Source: VRUE01 sp963697915 (lineage in GTDB: Bacteria > Actinomycetota > Thermoleophilia > Solirubrobacterales > 70-9). Taken from it: 64,000 nt of DNA. The DNA is taken from positions 1,860,001 to 1,924,000 of the forward strand of contig OY969103.1 of NCBI GenBank assembly GCA_963697915.1, given 5' to 3'. Position numbers and translations under genes: made by a program. The notes under the pieces were generated by a model. The model did not search any database, was not told the DNA's origin, and saw only the letters and a list, made by a program, of their open reading frames with translations. Below are positions 59,297 through 64,000 of the stretch, in pieces (position 1 is the first letter of the stretch; every line of letters begins with the position of its first letter).

Positions 59297-60790
59297 ATGA
59301 GTAAGAGGATTGGTCTCGGCGTGGCGCTTGCGGCGCTCGCGTCCCTGGTCTTGCCGGGGACCGCGCTCGCGGCGCTGCCCGCCGTCGAAACGACGATCGC
59401 CGACAAGACGATCGAGCTGGACATGGTCTGGGTCGCCGTCGCGACCGTCCTGGTCTTCCTGATGCAGGCCGGGTTCATGTTCCTCGAGATCGGCTTCTCA
59501 CGACAGAAGAACGCCGGCACCGGGGTGGCGAAGATCTTCGTCAACCTGGCGCTCGTGACCGTCGCCTGGTGGGCGATCGGGTACGGCGTCGCCGAAGGCG
59601 GCGGCAACGACTTCTTCGGCACCAGCGGCTTCTTCTTCCACTTCGACCAGGTGGTCGGGCAGGGCGAGGAAGCGTTCAGCGTGGCTGCCTCGGACACGAT
59701 GCTGATGCTCTTCGGGATGGCCTTCTGCGCGGTCTCGCTGGCGATCGTCTGGGGCACGACCCTGGAGCGGATCAAGTTCGGCGCCTACGTGATCTACGCG
59801 ATCGTCTTCGGCGCCGTGGTCTACCCGCTGGTCGCGCACGCGGTCTGGGGCGGCGGCCTGCTCTCCGACATCGGCGGCAAGCCGGTGATGGACTTCGCCG
59901 GCTCCTCGGTCGTCCACCTGACCGGCGCCGTCGGCGCCCTCGCGGCGCTGATCCTGCTCGGCGCCCGCAAGGGCAAGTACGGCGCGGACGGCAAGCCGCG
60001 GGCGATCCCGGGGCACTCGATGCCGCTGGTCGGCCTCGGCGTGATCATCCTCTGGATCGGGTGGTTCGGCTTCAACGGGGGCTCGACCTTCGAAACCGGC
60101 GGCTCGTTCTTCGGTGAGGTGATGCTGAACACCCAGCTCGCCGCGGCCGCCGGTGTTATCGGCGCCTCGTTGATGGTGTTCCTGAAAAGCCGCTCGCTCG
60201 ACGTCGGCATGGCCGGCAACGGCGCGATCGCGGGCCTGGTCGGGATCACCGCCCCGGCCGGCTTCGTCGAGTACTGGGCGGCGCCGATCATCGGCTTCGT
60301 CGCCGGCTGCCTGGTGGTGGTCGCGGTGCTGGCGATCGAGAAGTACCTCGACGACCCGGTCGGCGCCCTCTCGGCGCACGGCCTGGCCGGCATCTGGGGG
60401 ACGCTCGCGGTCGGCATCTTCGCCTCACCGCGGCTGATCGTCGAAGGTGCGGCGCCGGGCGTCTGGTACTCGCTGTTCGACGATGTCAGCTTCAGCGCCA
60501 CGATCGGCCAGCTCGCCGTCCAGGGCCTGGCGGTGGCCTTCACCTTCATCGTCGTCTTCGCGATCTCGTTCGCTACCTTCGGCTTGATCAAGTCGACGAT
60601 CGGGTTGCGGGTCTCCGACGAGGAGGAGGAAGCGGGCTTGGACATCAGCTCCCACGGCATGTACGGCTACCCGGAGCAGTTCATCCCGCAGCCGGAGTAC
60701 TCGACCGGCTTGCCCAGCACGATGGGGGGCGGAACCGCGATACCAGCGCCTGCGCCCGCCCAGATGACCGCGACCGAGTCGTCGCACTAG
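59297..60790 (+). CDS. amtB: Ammonium transporter
   Basis: A 497-residue Amt/MEP/Rh-family channel with 11 or more membrane helices after a signal peptide (1-26). Characteristic sequences are present: Q-A-G-F-M-F-L-E-I-G near the first helices, the D-F-A-G-S-S-V-V-H pore region, and S-A-H-G-L-A-G-I-W-G, with the two pore His lying in V-V-H and S-A-H-G-L. The C-terminal cytosolic tail is longer than in E. coli. ATG 59297 follows AGGAGG at 11 nt and a closer GGAG. It forms an operon with the PII gene 13 nt downstream. Confidence 0.94.
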   Translation: MSKRIGLGVALAALASLVLPGTALAALPAVETTIADKTIELDMVWVAVATVLVFLMQAGFMFLEIGFSRQKNAGTGVAKIFVNLALVTVAWWAIGYGVAEGGGNDFFGTSGFFFHFDQVVGQGEEAFSVAASDTMLMLFGMAFCAVSLAIVWGTTLERIKFGAYVIYAIVFGAVVYPLVAHAVWGGGLLSDIGGKPVMDFAGSSVVHLTGAVGALAALILLGARKGKYGADGKPRAIPGHSMPLVGLGVIILWIGWFGFNGGSTFETGGSFFGEVMLNTQLAAAAGVIGASLMVFLKSRSLDVGMAGNGAIAGLVGITAPAGFVEYWAAPIIGFVAGCLVVVAVLAIEKYLDDPVGALSAHGLAGIWGTLAVGIFASPRLIVEGAAPGVWYSLFDDVSFSATIGQLAVQGLAVAFTFIVVFAISFATFGLIKSTIGLRVSDEEEEAGLDISSHGMYGYPEQFIPQPEYSTGLPSTMGGGTAIPAPAPAQMTATESSH

Positions 60791-60803
60791 GAGGGTTGAG
60801 CGC

Positions 60804-61172
60804 ATGAAGAAGATAGAGGCGTTCATCCGCCACGAGGCGTTCGAGCCGATCAGGGCCGAGCTGCTCGACAAGGGGTTCCCGTCCCTGTCGATCATCGAGG
60901 CCAAGGGCTCGGGCCGGCAGAAGGGGATCGTCGAGCGCTACCGCGGCTCGACGCTCACCGTCAACGTCCGGCCCAAGCTCAAGCTCGAGGTCGTGGTGGA
61001 GGACAAAGACAAGCCGCTGGTCGTCGAGACGATCCTCAAGCACGCCCGCACGGGTGAGGTCGGCGACGGCAAGATCTTCGTCCTGCCGGTGGAGGAGGCG
61101 ATTCGCATCCGCACCGGCGAGGGCGGGGAGCCGGTTCTGCAGGCGCACTCCGAGGAGGAGATTCCCGCCTGA
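60804..61172 (+). CDS. glnK: PII nitrogen-regulatory protein with Leu at position 51
   Basis: A 122-residue PII signal protein, normally controlling AmtB and other nitrogen functions by ATP/ADP and 2-oxoglutarate binding. Numbering matches E. coli GlnB: G-S-G-R-Q-K-G (35-41), Q39, K40, Y46 and Ser49 are kept, and the B-loop is T-G-E-V-G-D-G-K-I-F. However position 51, the uridylylated or adenylylated Tyr, is Leu (R-G-S-T-L). Thus Tyr51 modification is impossible; Ser49, phosphorylated in cyanobacterial PII, is present. Fits the usual amtB-glnK operon. Confidence 0.93.
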   Translation: MKKIEAFIRHEAFEPIRAELLDKGFPSLSIIEAKGSGRQKGIVERYRGSTLTVNVRPKLKLEVVVEDKDKPLVVETILKHARTGEVGDGKIFVLPVEEAIRIRTGEGGEPVLQAHSEEEIPA

Positions 61173-61180
61173 TCGGTTCT

Positions 61181-61218
61181 GTGGAACCCCCGCTGGCCTG
61201 ACCCGGCGGGGGTTCCAC
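61181..61218 (+). terminator. Rho-independent terminator after glnK
   Basis: GTGGAACCCCCGC (61181-61193) pairs with GCGGGGGTTCCAC (61206-61218), a 13-bp perfect stem, followed by TTCTTTGT. It lies 9 nt after the PII stop and 37 nt before the cyclase gene. Confidence 0.85.
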
Positions 61219-61254
61219 TTCTTTGTCGGGCACGCGGGCTAGCCTCGCGGGCTT

Positions 61255-62442
61255 ATGGCTGACGAACGGATCTCACTCGCTGAGGCTGCACGGCGCTCCG
61301 GGGTCTCGGCGGCGACGCTGAAGCGGTGGGCGCGGATGGAGGTGCTGCCGGTCCGGCGCGGGCGTTGGACCGTGGCGGCCGCGGCGCAGGCGCGCGTGGT
61401 GGCGCGGATGCGCGAGCGCGGCCACTCGCTCGAGGAGCTCAAGCAGGCCGGGCGCGAGGGGCGGCTCGCCTTCGGCTTCGTCGAAGAGCTCTTCCCGCCC
61501 TCCGAGGAACAGGTGACGATCGAGGAGGCGGCGCGCGGGACCGGCCTCGAACCGGAGCTGATCGAGCGCATCCTGGTCATCCTCGGCACCCCGCTCGGGC
61601 GCGAGCGCATCCTCAGCCGCGAGGACGTGCGGGCGCTGCGCCACTGCTCCGACGTGCTCGAGGCCGGCTTCCCGCTGGTCGCCTTCCTGCAACTGGTCCG
61701 CGTCTACGTCCAGTCGTTGCGGCGGATCGCCGACGCCGAGGTGCGCCTCTTCCATCTCTACGTGCACGAACCGATGATGCGCGACAACATGCCCGAGCTC
61801 GAGATCGCCGAGCAGATGGGCAGCCTCGCCGCCGACATCCTGCCGCTGGCGGCGCCGATGACCGAGTACCTGCACACCCGCTACCTGCGCTACTTCACCG
61901 AACAGGACGTGGTCGGCCACATGGAGGTCGACCTCGACGGCGGCGCGCCCCACCTCGGCCAGGTCCCGGTCGCCCTCTGCTTCATCGACCTCACCGGCTT
62001 CACCCGCTACACCGAGGAGGAGGGCGACCTCGAGGCGCTCGACCTGGTCGAGAACTTCGTCGAAACGGTCGAGGCGACGCTGCCCGCCGAGTCGACGATC
62101 GTGAAGACGATCGGCGACGAGGTGATGGTCGTCTCACCCGAGCCCGGGGCGCTGACCGAGTGGGCGCTGGGCCTGCTCGAGCGCTTCCCCGAGCGGCCGC
62201 GGCCGCGGGTCGGGATCCACTACGCCAACGCCGTCTACCGCGACGGCGACTACTTCGGCACCCACGTCAACCTCGTCCACCGGGTGGTCGAACGCGCCCA
62301 GGCGGGCGAGGTCCTGGTCACCGACCGGGTCGCCGAGTCGCTGCGCGACCGGCCCCTGGCCTGCGAGGCGATCGGCGAGGTCGGGCTCAAGGGCTTCCCG
62401 ACGCCGACGCCGCTCTTCATCGTCCGTCCCGAGTCGCCCTAG
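61255..62442 (+). CDS. MerR-type HTH / class III adenylate cyclase fusion
   Basis: A 395-residue regulatory cyclase. Residues about 5-70 look like a MerR-type DNA-binding winged helix (S-L-A-E-A-A-R-R-S-G-V-S), about 85-205 like a cyclase regulatory domain with conserved L-Q-L-V-R-V-Y-V, and about 235-395 like a class III cyclase. D245 and D288 bind metal, K284 and D332 select adenine and N339 and R343 stabilise the transition state, in the spacing seen in Rv1625c. It probably makes cAMP; the HTH may bind DNA or only interact. Start ATG 61255 is well supported. Confidence 0.82.
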   Translation: MADERISLAEAARRSGVSAATLKRWARMEVLPVRRGRWTVAAAAQARVVARMRERGHSLEELKQAGREGRLAFGFVEELFPPSEEQVTIEEAARGTGLEPELIERILVILGTPLGRERILSREDVRALRHCSDVLEAGFPLVAFLQLVRVYVQSLRRIADAEVRLFHLYVHEPMMRDNMPELEIAEQMGSLAADILPLAAPMTEYLHTRYLRYFTEQDVVGHMEVDLDGGAPHLGQVPVALCFIDLTGFTRYTEEEGDLEALDLVENFVETVEATLPAESTIVKTIGDEVMVVSPEPGALTEWALGLLERFPERPRPRVGIHYANAVYRDGDYFGTHVNLVHRVVERAQAGEVLVTDRVAESLRDRPLACEAIGEVGLKGFPTPTPLFIVRPESP

Positions 62443-62467
62443 CTAGCCCGTCGGCGACACTTAGGGG

Positions 62468-63406
62468 GTGGAGAGCGAGGCGATGCTCGAGGTGGTGCGC
62501 GAGGGCGGCATGCTGCCGGCCGGGACGCCGCTCGTCGCGATGCTCTCCGGGGGGAGGGACTCGGTCTGCCTGCTCGACCTCGCCGTGCGCCTGCGCGGCG
62601 CCGGGGAGGTGACGGCGCTGCATGTCAACTACGGGCTGCGCGACGACTCCGACGCCGACGAGGCGCACTGCGCGGCGCTCTGCGAGCGGCTCGGGGTGCG
62701 GCTCGAGGTCGAGCGGCCGCGGCGCCCCGAGGGCCCCGGCAACCTGCAGGCCTGGGCGCGCGACAGCCGCTACGCGGCGGCGGCGCGTCTCGCCCTGCCC
62801 GAGGAGGGCCTGATCGCGACCGGCCACACCGCCGACGACCAGGTCGAGACGATCCTCTACCGGCTGGCCTCCTCGCCCAGCCGCCGCGCCCTGCTCGGGA
62901 TGAAGCCGCGTGACGGGATGCTGGTGCGGCCGCTGCTCCCCTTCACCCGCGAGCAGACGACCGCCTACTGCGAGGAGCGCGGGCTGGAGTGGCGCGACGA
63001 CCCCAGCAACGACGAGTCCTCATACGCGCGCAACCGCGTCCGCCACGGGCTGGCGCGGGCGCTGGCCGAGGTCCACCCGGCGGCGGCGCGCAACGTGCTG
63101 CGCACGGCGGCGCTGCTGCGCGACGAGGCGGAGGTCCTCGACGAGCTGGTCGCCGCCGAGCTCGGCGGCGGCAACGGCGCCGCGCGCAGCACGATCGAGC
63201 TCGACCGCCTCGCCGAGCTGCCGCCCGCCCTGCGCCGCCTCGTCGTCCAGCAGCTCGCCGACCGCGCCGCCGGCCGCCCCGTCGCCGGCGCCGCCAACCA
63301 CGCCGAGGAGGTCGCCGCCCTGCGCCGCACCGGCACCGCGATGCTCGACCTCGGCGGCGGCGTCCGCGCGATCGCCGAAGCCGGCGTTCTCCGCGCCGAG
63401 CGCTGA
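62468..63406 (+). CDS. tilS: tRNA(Ile)-lysidine synthase
   Basis: A 312-residue enzyme adding lysine to the anticodon cytidine of tRNA-Ile2. The PP-loop motif is S27-G-G-R-D-S32, and a HxDD-like stretch G-H-T-A-D-D-Q-V-E-T follows near residue 118-128. The length is somewhat short (E. coli about 430, many Gram-positives about 320-450). It uses GTG 62468. It lies upstream of hpt, the standard arrangement tilS-hpt-ftsH in many bacteria, which supports the call. Confidence 0.93.
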   Translation: MESEAMLEVVREGGMLPAGTPLVAMLSGGRDSVCLLDLAVRLRGAGEVTALHVNYGLRDDSDADEAHCAALCERLGVRLEVERPRRPEGPGNLQAWARDSRYAAAARLALPEEGLIATGHTADDQVETILYRLASSPSRRALLGMKPRDGMLVRPLLPFTREQTTAYCEERGLEWRDDPSNDESSYARNRVRHGLARALAEVHPAAARNVLRTAALLRDEAEVLDELVAAELGGGNGAARSTIELDRLAELPPALRRLVVQQLADRAAGRPVAGAANHAEEVAALRRTGTAMLDLGGGVRAIAEAGVLRAER

Positions 63407-63477
63407 AACTCCCGCCGACGGGCCCGAAACGTCGGCTATGGACGCGTTCAAGGCCCATCGGTGGAAGACTGCCGCGC

Positions 63478-64000
63478 GTGAGCGAGTCGTCGATCGGCGA
63501 GACACTGGTCTCTGGCGAGGACCTGCGGCGGCGCGTAGGCGAGCTCGGGCGGCAGATCAGCGAGGAGTACGAGGGCCGCGACCTGTTCATGGTCGGCGTC
63601 CTCAAGGGAGCGGTGATCTTCCTCGCCGACCTGATGCGCCAGCTCACCGTCCCCTGCGAGATCGACTTCATGGCGGTCTCCAGCTATGGCTCGCAGACCG
63701 ACTCCTCCGGCGTCGTCCGCATCCTCAAGGACCTCGACGCGCCGATCGAGGGCCGCGACGTGCTGATCGTCGAGGACATCATCGACTCCGGCCTCACCCT
63801 GCAATACCTGATGCGCAACCTCGAGGCGCGCCGGCCGGCCTCGCTCGAGGCCTGCTCGCTGCTGATCAAGCCCGACCGCCTGCGGGTCGACCTGGTGCCG
63901 CGCTACGTCGGCTTCGAGATCCCCAACCGCTTCGCGATCGGGTACGGGCTCGACGACGGGCGGCAGCACCACCGCAACCTCGACTACGTCGCTGCGTTGG
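63478..64000 (+). CDS. hpt: Hypoxanthine phosphoribosyltransferase, truncated by window end
   Basis: The first 174 codons of a purine-salvage phosphoribosyltransferase that converts hypoxanthine or guanine to nucleotides. The PRPP-binding motif V-L-I-V-E-D-I-I-D-S-G-L-T-L is at about 97-110, and the loop L-K-G-A-V near 42 and Y-G-S near 73 are in place. GTG 63478 is the only start in range. The sequence reaches R-N-L-D-Y-V, which is usually close to the C-terminus, so only a few codons are missing. Confidence 0.94.
   Translation, partial: MSESSIGETLVSGEDLRRRVGELGRQISEEYEGRDLFMVGVLKGAVIFLADLMRQLTVPCEIDFMAVSSYGSQTDSSGVVRILKDLDAPIEGRDVLIVEDIIDSGLTLQYLMRNLEARRPASLEACSLLIKPDRLRVDLVPRYVGFEIPNRFAIGYGLDDGRQHHRNLDYVAAL

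Overview
The window is a 64 kb piece of a chromosome with high G+C and dense coding. It most likely comes from a Gram-positive actinobacterium of the Thermoleophilia/Solirubrobacterales type; this placement is inferred from protein style, not from a marker gene. The signs are secreted NHL/FN3-like proteins with cysteine- and lysine-rich tails, three F420-type luciferase-like oxidoreductases, an ergothioneine pair (EgtB/EgtD), DUF5679, a CtpE-like P-type ATPase, frequent GTG starts and many 1-4 nt stop/start overlaps. I saw no rRNA, tRNA, CRISPR array, transposase or integrase. With starts placed, no gap without a gene exceeds about 250 bases.

Layout. 1-3.1 kb: a small coiled-coil membrane protein and four TetR-type regulators in a back-to-back 2+2 arrangement. 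3.3-11.9 kb: an operon for three exported proteins (two beta-propeller/FN3-like proteins flanking a 1,116-aa repeat protein), closed by a strong terminator. 12-13.7 kb (minus): ECF sigma factor, membrane anti-sigma factor and lipoprotein. 13.8-15.5 kb: plsC and a DUF5679 gene, separated by a two-gene nucleotidyltransferase cassette flanked by 42-bp direct repeats. This is the best candidate in the window for a mobile, poorly described system. 16-20.2 kb: fatty-acid or CoA-thioester catabolism (thiolase, enoyl-CoA hydratase, flavin monooxygenase, thioesterase). 20.2-23.9 kb (minus): P-type ATPase coupled to an MpaB/DUF2236 oxygenase. 23.9-27.9 kb: an LLM oxidoreductase and the three-gene NAD(P) transhydrogenase. 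28-36.7 kb: a prepilin-like fusion, an SDR, egtB-egtD, an orphan HipA kinase, two more LLM oxidoreductases, glpX and a SnoaL-like protein. 36.7-45.3 kb: amine oxidase, DUF4234, rlmN, a coupled P450/MFS/metallophosphoesterase run, a collagen-like secreted protein and a methyltransferase. 45.4-51.1 kb: type III glutamine synthetase, then HAD-ECH fusion, VOC, Sir2 and HAD-phosphatase. 51.2-59.1 kb (mostly minus): a cell-wall hydrolase, a nucleoside phosphorylase and an EfeUO iron-uptake pair with a possible DtxR/IdeR-like box. 59.3-64 kb: amtB-PII, a MerR-adenylate cyclase fusion, tilS and the 5' part of hpt.

How parts fit. Nitrogen handling appears twice: amtB with PII, and a separate glnN. The PII has Leu at position 51, where the usual modified Tyr sits, and keeps Ser49. 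Redox cofactors recur through transhydrogenase, F420-type enzymes, FMO, P450 and ergothioneine. Several convergent pairs share long bidirectional stem-loops next to both stop codons, suggesting compact gene ends with shared terminators. Coordinates of genes whose start I moved are explained in each entry.
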